From an uncultured Roseateles sp. (GTDB taxonomy: Bacteria > Pseudomonadota > Gammaproteobacteria > Burkholderiales > Burkholderiaceae_C), in NCBI RefSeq assembly GCF_963422335.1, contig NZ_OY729424.1, forward strand, positions 5,580,001 through 5,644,000: a DNA stretch of 64,000 nucleotides. Reading direction: 5' to 3'. The translations under genes and the position numbers were made by a program. Below, piece after piece: positions 1 through 11,100 of the stretch (position 1 is its first letter; each line of letters starts with the position of its first letter). The notes below the pieces were generated by a model. That model saw nothing but the letters and a program-made list of their open reading frames with translations. It was not told where the DNA came from and did not search any database.

Positions 1-252
1 CACCGTCTCGGGCAGCGGCTGGTCGCTGGCCACCACGGCATCGCCGCCCAGCAGCTGGGCGGCATCGCGTGCCAGGCCCCGATCCAGCCGGTCGGCCAGA
101 AAGCCCACCGCGCACAGCGCCGCCACCGCCAGAGTCACGGCCAGCACCAGCAGGCGCAACTCGCCGGCGCGCCAGTCACGCCACAGCTGCCGCCAGGCCA
201 TGGCGGGCACGCTGGGGCGGCTGAAGCGGGGGGCTGGAACGGCTGCGGTCAT
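1..252 (-). CDS. FtsX-like ABC transporter permease, N-terminal fragment
   Basis: The first 84 residues of a minus-strand protein are visible; the rest lies beyond the left edge. The ATG at 252 opens a basic leader, and an internal ATG at 201 (MAWRQLWRDWRAGELRLL) is an alternative start. A single hydrophobic segment follows at about residues 32-50 (LLVLAVTLAVAALCAVGF), then a charged periplasmic start. This matches the N-terminus of large YbbP/FtsX-type permeases, which work with a LolD/YbbA-like ATPase in envelope lipoprotein, lipid or export functions. It is divergent from the dioxygenase gene, with about 140 bases between them. The family call is made from a short fragment and no partner ATPase is visible. 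Confidence 0.6.
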   Translation of the reverse strand, partial: MTAAVPAPRFSRPSVPAMAWRQLWRDWRAGELRLLVLAVTLAVAALCAVGFLADRLDRGLARDAAQLLGGDAVVASDQPLPETV

Positions 253-392
253 GAAATGGACTCCGGGCGGGCAACAAGGAAACAGCCTGCACGGTAGCAG
301 AGCCTGGACCGTCAAGGAGCATGCAAGCGGCTTGAACCCTGCATGCAAAGCCGCGCAAGGGCTCAACCCGCCTGAAGTGCTTCAATCAAGAC

Positions 393-1232
393 ATGGACAC
401 CACCCCCCTCCCCACCCTGTTCATCTCCCATGGCTCGCCGATGACGGCGCTCGAGCCCCGTGAGGCCGGCGCCTTCATGAAGGCGCTGGGCCCGGCCATT
501 GACGCCCGCTTCGGCCGGCCGCGGGCCATTGTCGTGGCCTCGGCGCACAGCACCGCGCGCGAGCCGGTCCTGCTGGCCGGTGCCCAGCATCAGGCGGTGT
601 ATGACTTCCGCGGCTTCTCACCCGAGCTCTACACCCTGCGCTACGACGCCCCTGGCGCTCCGGCTCTGGCCGGCGAGGTGCAGGCGCTGCTGGCCGAGAG
701 CGGTATCCAGGCCCACAAGCTCGACCAGGGCGGCCTCGATCACGGCATCTGGACGCCGTTGCGCTATATGTATCCGCAGGCGGATGTGGCGGTGCTGCCG
801 CTGGCCTTTGTGCCCAGCCAATCGCCGGCACAGCAATTCGCCCTGGGCGAAGCGCTGGCGTCGCTGAGCCGCCAGGGGGTGCTGGTGATAGGCACCGGCA
901 GCATCACCCATAACCTGCGCATGGTGTTCGCCGGCGGGCAGCCGCCGGCCATCGACGCGGCCGAGATTCCCGAGGCCGAGGCCTTCCGCGACTGGGTGGC
1001 CGAGCGCAGCCTGGCACGCGATTGGGCGGCCCTGCTTGACTACCGCCGTCAGGCCCCCTTTGCTGCGCTGATGCATCCGACCGACGAGCATTGGCTGCCC
1101 TGGTATGTGGCCGCCGGCGCTGGCGGGCGGGCGTTTGCTCCGCAGCGTATCCACGCCAGCCTGACCTTTGGCTGCCTGGGCATGGATGCCTATGCCTTCG
1201 GCCCCGAGGCCACGCGGCTGAGCCATTTGTAG
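393..1232 (+). CDS. ygiD: DODA-type extradiol aromatic ring-opening dioxygenase (YgiD/LigB family)
   Basis: 279 residues, close to the usual 260-280 of bacterial 4,5-DOPA-type extradiol dioxygenases. The LigB-fold metal ligands are recognisable: His in FISHGSPM near residue 14, His in ASAHST near residue 52, His in LDHGIWTPL near residue 116, and a later His in ITHNLR. The family uses a zinc or iron centre for meta-cleavage of catecholic rings. Most bacterial members have no assigned physiological substrate, so the exact reaction is unknown. The start is the ATG at 393, giving the typical N-terminus just before LFISHGSP. The gene stands alone between the permease and the cyclic-di-GMP gene and looks like core chromosome. 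Confidence 0.85.
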   Translation: MDTTPLPTLFISHGSPMTALEPREAGAFMKALGPAIDARFGRPRAIVVASAHSTAREPVLLAGAQHQAVYDFRGFSPELYTLRYDAPGAPALAGEVQALLAESGIQAHKLDQGGLDHGIWTPLRYMYPQADVAVLPLAFVPSQSPAQQFALGEALASLSRQGVLVIGTGSITHNLRMVFAGGQPPAIDAAEIPEAEAFRDWVAERSLARDWAALLDYRRQAPFAALMHPTDEHWLPWYVAAGAGGRAFAPQRIHASLTFGCLGMDAYAFGPEATRLSHL

Positions 1233-1310
1233 CACTGGCCCCTTACAGGGCGCCCAAGGTCTATATTGGGGCCGGTTCGGTCTGCGCCGCAGACCGACGA
1301 ACGAGTCACC

Positions 1311-3473
1311 ATGGCCTATCTGATCCCGCGCTACGACCCCGCGATCGTCGCCGCCTCGTTGCTGATCGCCAGCTTCGCGGCCTATGTCACCCTCGATCTG
1401 GCTCAGCGGGTGCGTGCCGAAGACCTTGCCGTGGCGCGCGCCTGGTGGATAGGCGGCTCCGTCACCATGGGCACCGGCATCTGGTCCATGCACTTCGTCG
1501 GCATGCTGGCCTACGCCCTGCCAATTCCGCTGGGCTATACCGGCCTGCTGACCCTGATGTCCTGGGTGGCGGCCGTCGGCACCTCGGCCGTGGCGCTGTG
1601 GCTGGCCGGGCGCGGACAACTGACCCTGGGCCGGCTGGCCGGCGGCGCCCTGCTGATGGGGGCCGGCATCTGCGCCATGCACTACACCGGCATGGCCGCG
1701 CTGGACATGGCGCCACCCATCGTCTGGCGCTGGTCGCTGGTGGCGGCCTCGGTGGCCATTGCCGTTGGCGCCTCGGCCGCCGCGCTGCTGATCTTCTTCT
1801 GGCTGCGCCGCTTTGGCGAGCAGGGCGACAAGCGCTACCAGGCCCTGGCCGCGCTGGTGATGGGCGCGGCCATCAGCGGTATGCACTACACCGGCATGGC
1901 CGCCGCCCAGTTCCCCGAGAGCAGCCTGTGCCTGAGCAGCAGCGCGCTCGGTGGCGATCAGCTCGGCACGCTGGTGATACTGGCCTCGACCGTGCTGCTG
2001 GGCCTGACCCTGTTCACCTCGATGCTCGATGCGCGCTTGCAGAGCAGATCTGCCCATCTGGCGGCCTCGCTGCAAACCGCCAACGCCCAGCTGCAGGCCG
2101 CCAACCAGGAGTTGCAGCAGCGCGCTTTTGTCGACACCCTCACCGGCCTGCCCAACCGCCAGCTGTTCGATGACCGCCTCAAGCACGCGCTGGCCCGCCA
2201 AGCCCGGGCCGGCCGCAACGATCGCATGGCCGTGCTCTTTGTCGACCTGGACGGCTTCAAGCCGGTCAATGACAGCTTCGGCCATGCCGTCGGCGACAGG
2301 GTGCTGCAGGAAGTGGCCCAGCGCCTGCGCAACGCCGCCCGAGGCAGCGACACGGTGGCCCGCATCGGTGGCGACGAGTTCGTGCTGCTGCTCGAAGACC
2401 TGGATGAGGCCGGGGACGCCACCGTCTTTGCCCGCCGCATCGTGCAGTCACTGGGCAAGCCGATGCAGCTCGACGGCCGCCAGGTGCAGATCACCGCCTC
2501 GGTCGGCATCGCCCTGCATCCCGACCATGGCGATGGCGACAAGCTGCTGCCCCATGCCGACGCCGCCATGTACGCGGCCAAACGCGCCGGCGGCAACGGC
2601 CTTCTGATGTTCGAGCCGCATATGGACGCCGGCGCGGCCCAGCAGCTGGGCCTGCAGTTCGATCTGCGCCAGGCCGTGGCCGGCGGCCAGCTGAGCCTGC
2701 ACTACCAGCCCAAGTTCGACAGCCGCCGCGCGCGCCTGAGCGGCGTCGAGGCCCTGCTGCGCTGGCAGCATCCGCTGCAGGGCAACATACCGCCGAATGT
2801 CTTCATCCCCATCGCCGAGCGCTCGGGTCTGATCAACGAGCTGGGCAACTGGGTCATTGCCGAGGCCTGCCGCCAGATGCAGGCCTGGCAGGACCAGGGC
2901 GTGCACTTGCGCGTGGCCATCAATCTGTCGGTGCACCAGCTGCGCCAGGACGACCTCACCAACCGCATCGCCCGGGCCCTGAAGGACCACCAGGTCGACG
3001 CCGCCATGCTGCTGTGCGAAATCACCGAGTCGGTGGCGATGGAAGACATCCGTACCACCCAGCAGGCCTTCGAGGGCCTGAGCCGCATCGGCGTGTTCCT
3101 GTCCATCGACGACTTTGGCACCGGCTACTCCAGCCTCAGCTACCTGCGCCAGCTGCCCGCCCGGCAGCTGAAGATAGACCGCAGCTTCATCCACGACCTC
3201 GAAACCAGCGCCGACGCCCGCGCCGTCGTCGATGCCGTGGTGCGCCTGGCCCATGCGCTGGGCCTCAGCGTCGTCGCCGAGGGCGTCGAAACCCAGGGCC
3301 AGTGCAGCATCCTGCTGCAGCTGGACTGCGACGAGCTGCAAGGCTTTCTGTTCGCCCGCCCCATGCCCGCCGACGAGCTCTTTGCCTGGGCCAGCGGCCA
3401 AAAACCCGATGCCGCCATCGGCTTCTCCCCCTCCGTCTTCAGCGGCCTCGGCCCGCCCTCCCGCTCAGGCTAG
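1311..3473 (+). CDS. MHYT-GGDEF-EAL cyclic-di-GMP signalling protein
   Basis: 720-residue membrane protein. Residues 1-240 form an MHYT sensor with seven predicted membrane segments and conserved repeats MHFVGM, MHYTGM and MHYTGM, proposed in the family to bind a metal and sense a diatomic gas. A short coiled region leads to a GGDEF domain (about 265-430) with an intact IGGDEF signature and an upstream RGSD inhibitory-site motif. The EAL domain follows (about 445-700), with VEALLRW and DDFGTGYSS intact. By motif both cyclase and phosphodiesterase could be active; which dominates cannot be told. The ATG at 1311 (MAYLIPRYD) is chosen because it begins just before the first membrane helix; the frame is open further upstream. 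It ends 16 bases before the tRNA. Confidence 0.9.
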   Translation: MAYLIPRYDPAIVAASLLIASFAAYVTLDLAQRVRAEDLAVARAWWIGGSVTMGTGIWSMHFVGMLAYALPIPLGYTGLLTLMSWVAAVGTSAVALWLAGRGQLTLGRLAGGALLMGAGICAMHYTGMAALDMAPPIVWRWSLVAASVAIAVGASAAALLIFFWLRRFGEQGDKRYQALAALVMGAAISGMHYTGMAAAQFPESSLCLSSSALGGDQLGTLVILASTVLLGLTLFTSMLDARLQSRSAHLAASLQTANAQLQAANQELQQRAFVDTLTGLPNRQLFDDRLKHALARQARAGRNDRMAVLFVDLDGFKPVNDSFGHAVGDRVLQEVAQRLRNAARGSDTVARIGGDEFVLLLEDLDEAGDATVFARRIVQSLGKPMQLDGRQVQITASVGIALHPDHGDGDKLLPHADAAMYAAKRAGGNGLLMFEPHMDAGAAQQLGLQFDLRQAVAGGQLSLHYQPKFDSRRARLSGVEALLRWQHPLQGNIPPNVFIPIAERSGLINELGNWVIAEACRQMQAWQDQGVHLRVAINLSVHQLRQDDLTNRIARALKDHQVDAAMLLCEITESVAMEDIRTTQQAFEGLSRIGVFLSIDDFGTGYSSLSYLRQLPARQLKIDRSFIHDLETSADARAVVDAVVRLAHALGLSVVAEGVETQGQCSILLQLDCDELQGFLFARPMPADELFAWASGQKPDAAIGFSPSVFSGLGPPSRSG

Positions 3474-3489
3474 AATTACCCGCAACACC

Positions 3490-3563
3490 GCGGGTGTAGT
3501 TCAATGGCAGAACTTCTGCTTCCCAAGCAGATAGCGTGGGTTCGATTCCCATCACCCGCTCCA
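3490..3563 (+). tRNA. tRNA-Gly (anticodon CCC), CCA encoded
   Basis: A full cloverleaf can be drawn. The acceptor stem GCGGGTG (3490-3496) pairs with CACCCGC (3553-3559), followed by discriminator T and encoded CCA. The anticodon arm TCTGC-TTCCCAA-GCAGA places CCC at the anticodon, and the T-arm contains GGTTCGATTCC. An integrase gene begins about 190 bases downstream, so the 3' end of this tRNA is the probable attachment site of the neighbouring island. Confidence 0.95.
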
Positions 3564-3595
3564 ATTCAGTGGATCACAACGGTTCACAAAGCCTC

Positions 3596-3632
3596 AAGCC
3601 CCTAAGTAAATCAACGACTTAGGGGCTTTTTT
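3596..3632 (+). terminator. Rho-independent terminator after tRNA-Gly
   Basis: A 12-base perfect inverted repeat, AAGCCCCTAAGT (3596-3607) and ACTTAGGGGCTT (3617-3628), with a 9-base loop, runs into six T residues at 3627-3632. It is a textbook intrinsic terminator for the tRNA transcript. Confidence 0.9.
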
Positions 3633-3676
3633 CATGTCATACCGTTCCGCGATGGACCTTTACATCTCATCCCGAA

Positions 3677-3750
3677 TGGGGGAACATCTGGGGGAACAAT
3701 AGATCTGTACCCCCGCCACAGGGGTTTTGTTCCCCCGGATTTGTTCCCCC
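3677..3750. promoter_or_regulatory. Inverted array of GGGGGAAC boxes before the integrase
   Basis: Two direct copies of TGGGGGAACA (3677-3686, 3689-3698) face two inverted copies of TGTTCCCCC (3728-3736, 3742-3750). A small ACCCC/GGGGT hairpin lies between them. The last box touches the integrase ATG at 3751. Such an array could hold arm-type integrase sites, an operator for the integrase, or both. The repeats are seen; the function is inferred. Confidence 0.55.
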
Positions 3751-5046
3751 ATGCTGACCGATACCGCCTGCAAAAACGCCACCTGCCCAGAGGGCAAAGC
3801 CAGAGCCCGCCTGCCCGACTCTCGGGGGCTGTATTTGGAGGTCGCGCCAAGCGGATCCAAGCGCTGGTTTGCCAAGTACCGATTCGGCGGCAAGGAGAAG
3901 CGTCTGGCGCTGGGCAGCTATCCCGACGTGTCGCTGAAGTCGGCCCGCAAGGGTCGCGACGACGCGCGAAATACCCGGGACAGTGGTACCGACCCGGTGC
4001 AGGCGCGCAAGGCCGACAAGATAGCCAAGGCAGTAAGCAATGCGACCACGTACGAGTCCGTTGCTCGCGAGTTTCATGAGCTCAAGGCGGCGGGATGGAG
4101 CGACGGGCATGCAACCAAGTGGATCCGCATGCAAGAGCTCTATCTGTTCCCCCACCTCGGGCCGCTGGCAATCTCGACAATCAAGGCCCCAGCCCTACTT
4201 GCATCCCTGCGAAAGGTGGAGAGCAAAGGCATTCTGAGCACGGCGCAGGATCTTCAACAAATGGCCGGGCAGGTCTTCCGTTACGGCGTACAGACCGGCC
4301 GGTGCGAGCACAACCCAGCGACCGACATGAAGGGCGCCCTTAAGCCGCACGTCGCCAAGAACTTCGCCGCGGTTATTGACCCCGTCAAGGCTGGTGGCCT
4401 GCTTCGGGCCATTGACGAATACAGCGGCCAGCCCACCACCGTTGCCGCCCTGCAGCTGGCTGCCCTCTTCTTTCAGCGGCCGGGAAACATCAGGGCAATG
4501 GAATGGTCATGGATCAACTTCGAGAAGGCGATCTTGACCATTCCGCCCGCGGAAATGAAGCGGAAGAAGCGCGAGAAGTTGAACGGCAGACCGCACCTCG
4601 TCCCGCTTGCAGCCCAGGCGATTGCCACTCTCAAAAGGGTCCATCCGCTGACTGGCCACGGCCGCTACGTGTTCCCTGGGGCTAGGGACCACGGCCGGCC
4701 CATGAGCGACGGCACGATCAATGCTGCGTTGCGGCGCCTCGACTTCAGCAATGACGACCATGTGGCTCACGGCTTCCGTGCCATGGCCCGCACCATGATT
4801 GCAGAGCGCATTCCGGGTATCCCCGCCGACATGGTGGAGGCACAACTTGGGCACGGAAAGACCGGCCCCTTAGGCAGCGCCTACGACCGTGCAGAGTACA
4901 TGCAGCAGCGTCATCAGATGATGCAGACATGGGCTGACTATCTGGACAGGTTGAGGATCGGCGCGGAAGGCATCGTCTCCAGTCTCTCCGAGACCCCCAA
5001 TAGTGACTCCTCCCAGCCGCACTTCGCCAAGCCTGGCAACCGCTAG
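3751..5046 (+). CDS. P4-type tyrosine recombinase/integrase (DUF4102 N-terminal domain)
   Basis: 431 residues, typical of P4/CP4-type island integrases. Residues 1-85 match the DUF4102 arm-binding domain (DSRGLYLEVAPSGSKRW, then RLALGSYPDVSLKSAR). Residues 100-190 are the core-binding SAM-like domain, and residues from about 205 the catalytic domain. Catalytic positions seen are Arg in FQRPGNIRAMEW, the HGFRAM box (HxxR), LGHG, and Tyr in SAYDRAEYMQQR. All are present, so the enzyme looks functional. It catalyses site-specific integration and excision, here most likely at the adjacent tRNA-Gly. The ATG at 3751 was preferred over a TTG in the same frame at 3727. It converges on the giant RTX gene. 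Confidence 0.92.
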   Translation: MLTDTACKNATCPEGKARARLPDSRGLYLEVAPSGSKRWFAKYRFGGKEKRLALGSYPDVSLKSARKGRDDARNTRDSGTDPVQARKADKIAKAVSNATTYESVAREFHELKAAGWSDGHATKWIRMQELYLFPHLGPLAISTIKAPALLASLRKVESKGILSTAQDLQQMAGQVFRYGVQTGRCEHNPATDMKGALKPHVAKNFAAVIDPVKAGGLLRAIDEYSGQPTTVAALQLAALFFQRPGNIRAMEWSWINFEKAILTIPPAEMKRKKREKLNGRPHLVPLAAQAIATLKRVHPLTGHGRYVFPGARDHGRPMSDGTINAALRRLDFSNDDHVAHGFRAMARTMIAERIPGIPADMVEAQLGHGKTGPLGSAYDRAEYMQQRHQMMQTWADYLDRLRIGAEGIVSSLSETPNSDSSQPHFAKPGNR

Positions 5047-5113
5047 GCGATCGCCCGAACATCACGTAAGTACCGAATAAGGCGTCCCTGGACGCGAGCC
5101 AGTCCGTGCCAGC

Positions 5114-5147
5114 GCCTCCTCACTCGACGTATCTGAAGTGAGGAGGC
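5114..5147. terminator. Hairpin between convergent integrase and RTX genes
   Basis: An 11-base perfect inverted repeat, GCCTCCTCACT (5114-5124) and AGTGAGGAGGC (5137-5147), lies 9 bases beyond the RTX stop codon and 68 beyond the integrase stop. It has no good T-run on either side, so it may be a weak bidirectional terminator or a 3' stabilising hairpin for the 16-kb RTX message. Confidence 0.55.
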
Positions 5148-5155
5148 TCTTGGCC

Positions 5156-8100
5156 TTACTGAGTTGCGCTCACGGCAAACAATCCCGAGTTGCTCGGCAG
5201 ATGGCTGTGAAGAACCGTTCCCTGAGTCGCGGCCGATGGTGGATTGAACGCCGCCATTGCACCCACCAAAGCTTGCGCCTGGATATCTGTCAGCACAGAG
5301 CCATCAGTGAACCTGAACTCCTCGACCCGGTACTGAGATCCGAGGTACCAGTCTTTGATAACTAGCTTGTCAGTTGTGTTTCTCAACACCGCGTTCAGAT
5401 CGTTGCCCACATGGAGGAACTGGATATCACCAGTGGCGATGCCTGCACCAAACGACACCACGTCCTTGACGCCAGCGGTCGCATCATTCTCCTGAATGGT
5501 GTCAACCCCGTAGCCGGCACCAAACAAGTACGTGTCAGCGTCCGCGCCGCCGACCAGCAGATCGACCCCTTGGCCGCCATCGAGCGTGTCAGCACCTGCA
5601 GCACCCGTGAGCGTGTTGGCGCCTGTGTTGCCCGTCAACACATTGCTCAGAGAGTTGCCGGTACCGTTGAGTGCGGCGCTACCCGTCAACGCGAGATTCT
5701 CGAGGTTGCTGCCCAGCGTGTAGGTAATGGCAGACTGCACCGTATCGGTCCCCTCGCTGGCATTCTCGGTCACCACGTCAGTGGACACATTCACAACATA
5801 GGTGTCGTTGCCCGTACCGCCGACCATGGTGTCATTGCCCAGGCCACCGTCCAAGGTGTCGTTACCGGCAGCGCCTGTCAACGTGTTGTTGGCCCCATTT
5901 CCGATCAGCACGTTGTCCAGCGTGTTGCCGGTGCCGTTGATGGTGCCAGAGCCAGTCAGCGTCAGGTTCTCGACGTTCGTACTCAATGTGTAGGTCACGC
6001 CGATCTGCACCGTGTCCGTACCTTCGCTCGCAGCCTCCGTTACGACATCAGCGGCGACATCCAGCACATACACGTCGTTGCCGCCGCCGCCCACCAGAGT
6101 GTCGGTACCAATACCACCGTCAAGCGTATCGTTGCCTAGACCACCGGTCAAAGTGTTGGCCACACCGTTGCCAATCAGAACATTGTCCAGCGCATTGCCC
6201 GTGCCGTTGATGACACTGGTCCCAGTAAGCGTCAGGTTCTCGACGTTGCTCGCCAAGGTGTAGCTCACCCCGCTTTGAATCAAATCAGTGCCTTCGGCCG
6301 CGTTCTCCGTAACCACGTCACCGGCGACGTCAACAACATAAATGTCGTCACCCGCTCCGCCGACCATCGTGTCATTGCCCGCACCTCCACTCAGCGTGTT
6401 GTTGGCGGAATTGCCTGTCAACAAGTTGGCCAATGTGTTGCCTGTGCCGTTGATCGCGCTTGCTCCAGCTAGCAGCAAGTTCTCGACGTTGCTCGCCAAG
6501 GTCAACGTCACTGACGATTGCACTGTGTCCGTGCCTTCGCTCGCGTTCTCGGTCACCACGTCGGTGTCCACGTTGACAACATAGGTGTCGTTGCCTGTAC
6601 CACCGACCATGGAGTCACTACCAAGGCCTCCGTCCAACGTGTCGTTGCCCGCCGCGCCCGTTAGCGTGTTGTTAGCACTGTTGCCGATCAGCACGTTGTC
6701 CAGCGTATTGCCGGTGCCGTTAATGGTGCCGGAGCCAGTCAAGCTGAGGTTCTCGACGTTGTTCGTCAAGGTATAGGTCACGCCGACCTGTACCGTGTCC
6801 GTGCCTTCGCCGGCGGCTTCGGTGACCACGTCGGTTGCGACATCGAGCACGTACATGTCATTCCCCACCCCGCCAACCAAGGTGTCGCTGCCAGCACCAC
6901 CGGCAAGCGTGTCGTTGCCGGCACCGCCATTCAGGGTGTTCGCTCCAATGTTGCCGGTAAGTAAGTTGTCGAGCGAATTGCCTGTCCCACTGAACCCAGA
7001 GGTGCCAGTGAGCGTGAGGTTCTCGACGTTGGCGCTCAGCGTATAGGTTACGGCACTCTGTATCAGGTCCGTGCCTTCACCCACCAACTCGGCAACCACA
7101 TCACCGGTGGCGTCCACCACGTAGGTGTCGTCGCCCGCGCCACCTTGCATCGTGTCGTTACCGGCACCGCCATTCAGCGTATTGTTCGCAGCGTTCCCCT
7201 TGAGCGAGTTCGCCAAAGTGTTGCCGGTGCCATCGATGGCCGAAGTTCCGGTCAGCGTCAGGTTCTCCACATTGTTGGCAAGCGTCGTCAACGTGACTGA
7301 CGACTCAATCGTGTCTATACCCTCGCTCGCGCTCTCGGTGACTACGTCAATGCTGGCATTGACAACGTAGACATCATCGCCAGTGCCGCCGACCATCGTA
7401 TCGTTGCCAAGGCCACCGTCCAGAGTGTCGTTGCCGGAGCCACCAGTCAACGTGTTGTTGGCCCCGTTGCCGGTCAGGACATTGTCCAGTGTGTTGCCGG
7501 TTCCGTTGATCGTGGCGCTGCCAGTCAGGGTGAGTCTCTCCACATTGCCGCTGAGAGTGTAAGTAACGCCGCTCAGCACCAAGTCATTGCCTTCGGACGC
7601 GCTCTCTGCAATGACATCCCCGGTGGCATCGACGACATAGGTATCGTCGCCAGCGCCGCCGGTCATCGTGTCACTGCCCGTCCCACCGTCGAGCGTGTTG
7701 GCCGAGGCGTTGCCGGTCAACACGTTGTTGAGCGTGTTGCCCGTGCTGTTGACAGAACCGGAGCCGGTAAGCGTCAGCTTCTCAACATTGGCAGGCAAAG
7801 TGAACGTCACTGAGGATTGCACCGTATCCGTTCCTTCGGCGGCAAGCTCAGTCACCACGTCGCCAGCCGAGTCAACCACATAGGTATCGTCCCCGGTTCC
7901 GCCAACCAAGGTATCGTCACCCGTGCCTCCGTTCAGAGTATCGGCGCCGGCCAGCCCCTCAATGCGATCTGCGGCAGCGGTGCCGATCAGATTGTCGTTA
8001 CCCGATGTACCGATGATGGCTGAGCTGATGCTCTGCGGCGCGACGCCAAAGTTGGCATCCGCCAACAACCCCTGAACAGTTACGTCGCTAAGCGCCAACA

Positions 8101-11100
8101 GGTTGCCATCAATCGCATAACGGTAGGCAATCCGCCCGCCGATCGCCAAGGTGCTGCTCGTACCCAGGTTGTGGGCAGTCAATGAGGCTTGAGCCGACCA
8201 CTGGCCGATCGCAGAATTGCTTGCGTACGCCGTCAGGAAATCCTGAACCACCGACGTCAGGTCATACATTTGAACAGCGCTCGCCCCGATCAATTGCAGC
8301 TTGACCGATCGGAGATTCGAGCCTGACTTGCTAGCATCTTGCAACGTGATGCTGCTGTTGTTGTCAAAGTGAATCGTGACCACATTACCGTCGCTGCTTG
8401 ACAGCTTGACGTTCGGGAGCGAAGCACTGCCGATTGAAAGCACGTCGGCCACACCGTCCATTTCGCCCAACCAAACCGTGTCATTGCCATCGCCGGCGTT
8501 GAACAAGACGAGTTGGCCTCGTGTCGTCTGATATTGGTCGATTTCATCGTCACCGGCGCCACCAACAGCGACCTGGGCTCCACCCTGTGTATAGAGGTAG
8601 TCGTTGCCGGCCCCGCCATCCAGAAGGTTGACCCCCTCGTCGCCATTGATTTCGTCATCACCACCACCGCCACGCAACAAGTCATTTCCAGCGCGACCGT
8701 TCAACAAGTCCTTCCCTTCTCCTGCGTCAACGATGTCGTTTCCGCTGGAGCCAAACCAGACGTCGTCATTTGCAGTCGTCACGCTGGCATTGATCCTGGA
8801 ATTGAGGTCGGCGGCCGTCCATACCGTTCCATCGTCAAACGTGACGAGTACTCCGCGGGTCGAAGCCACGCCATCAACCGGGCCTCCGACCTCATGTTGA
8901 AACCAGCCAGCCAAAGCAACCACATCATTGGTGCCGGCCCGTACCAGGTACAGGTTATCGACGTCTCGTGAAACCCGCATCCCTGTGCTTGCGACACCCG
9001 TCAAACGGATGGTCGAGGTCTCGTTGGCAGCCATCCAGTCTTCTGCGATCTGATCCCGACCTGAGTTCAAGCCAAAAACATAAAGGTCGTCGCCGTCGCC
9101 GCCCCACATCAAGTCAGCATCGTCTCCGCCAACGAGTGAATCGTTGCCAGCTCCACCATAAATCAAGTCCCTGCCCGCCCCACCTGACAGCGTATCGTCA
9201 CCATCCTCGCCATCCAAGCCGTCATCGCCCAGGCCACCCATGAGCGAATCGTTCCCACCGCCACCATTGATACGGTCATTCCCGGCGAGTCCGTCAATGG
9301 AGTCGGGACCGCTACCGCCATATAGCAGATCGTCCCCAGTCGTCGCACCCACCAGACGACCAGTGATGTATACGCTGTCCCATGAACCATCAACGAACTG
9401 AACCTGCGACAGCCGACTCGCCGCATCAATGAACCAACCCTTCACCGTGATGGTCTGACCAGTGGTTCGATTGAAGAGTTGCAAATCGGACAGCGTGGCA
9501 TCGATTCGCATCTCGATGTCGTTGATGCTGACGCTCGAATCAAAAATCAGATTGTCTGCATATATGCCGTCACCGCGATTGACGATGACATCGTCGCCAT
9601 CTCCTGCATGGAAGTAGTAGGCATCGCTGCCAGCATCACCGCTCAGCGTATCGTTGCCGAGTCCGCCAGTCAGCTGATCATTGTCGGCTCCGCCTGAAAG
9701 CACGTCATTGCCACCGAGTCCAATGAGCGTGTCGTTGCCGAGGCGACCATCGATCTGATCTGCACCACCCGTTCCTTGAAGGAGGTCATCGAAGTCAGTC
9801 GGTACGGCGTGCGAAAACTCGAGATCAAACTCTGGGGTTTGCCATACGGCGCCATTGGCGAACTCAATTCGCTCAAGACGTTTGGATGGGGTATCAAACC
9901 ATCCTGCCAATCGGATGGTGTCGCCAGTGAGCTTAATGGTCAGCATTGCACCACTACCCAGTTTCGAGAGCGAAACGTCAGAGGGAAGGACACCCGGACC
10001 GAACTTCAGAACATCAACTTGCCCCGCCTGGTCGTCCGCCTCATTGATCTGGTCCGAGCCGTCACCGATGTTGTAAACGTAGAGATCACTTCCAGTTCCC
10101 CCATCAAGGAAGTCCTGCCCGGCTCCGCCATCCAACGTGTCATCCCCGGCCGCACCGAGAATAGTGTCGTCGCCACCCTTGCCATGGAGTGCATCGGCCG
10201 TGGTGTCGCCACTCAGCCAGTCGCCAAAACGCGTGCCCATCCCCGCTGCAACCTTGAGTTGCTCACCGGCCCAAACCGTGCCGTCGGCGAACTCGATCCG
10301 GTCCGCGGGCATCCAGGTGTCGCTCACGTAGTGCGCCAGGCCAATCTGATCCTGTGCACCGTAGCGGACTGCGAACTGCTGTAGATCAACGTCCTCCGGT
10401 CGCACCGTCGCATCGAATCGAATCACACTGCCCCCAGCAGCATCGACGACGACATCCTGTCCATCCCCGCGAGAAAAGCGGTAGATGTCATTGCCACCGC
10501 GCCCCTCAAGGTAGTCGTTGCCGCGGCGCCCGAAGAAGGTGTTGATGCCATCGTCTCCGACCAGAGTGTCGTCCCCGTCAGTCGCGGACTGCTCGAAGAT
10601 TCGGCTTTTGAGCACCTCCGGCGACCACACCAGGCCGTCGGCAAACTCAATGCGTGGCAAAGACTGGCCGCTGCTGCGCTCAAACCGTAGCACGTCGGCA
10701 GTGCCGACAATGCTCACCACGAGGGTGCCTCCGCCGTTCTCACCAGCCACGAAACTCAGTGCAAGGTCGGCCTCACGGATATCGGCGCCGAAGCGAATCG
10801 TGTCGACTTCCCCAGCACCTGGCGCATTGTTCGCCACTATCAAGTCAGCGCCATCACCGCGACCGAATACAAAGGTGTCGTTGCCGAGCCCACCTACATA
10901 CCGATCGTCTCCCAAGCCCCCCTCCAACGTGTCGGAGCCCTTGCCACCATCCAAGGTGTCGTTGCCTGCCAGCCCGCGTATCACGTCGCCGAGTACTGTT
11001 CCTGTGAGGATTTCTGCAGCGGCGGTGCCAACGATGGGCAGGCTGATGGCCTCCGTTGGCCCCTGACCGAGACCCTCGCGGCTCAGCTGCAAACGAAGTG

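Noticed and set aside
618..2285. 555-codon minus-strand frame across the dioxygenase and the GGDEF gene
   Set aside because: It is a shadow of two well-supported plus-strand genes; its translation is Gln/His/Gly-rich with no family match.
5630..8005. Regular repeats that could suggest a CRISPR array
   Set aside because: Unit length is 243-276 bases, the repeats are coding and continuous with the RTX frame, and there are no short repeat-spacer alternations or cas genes.
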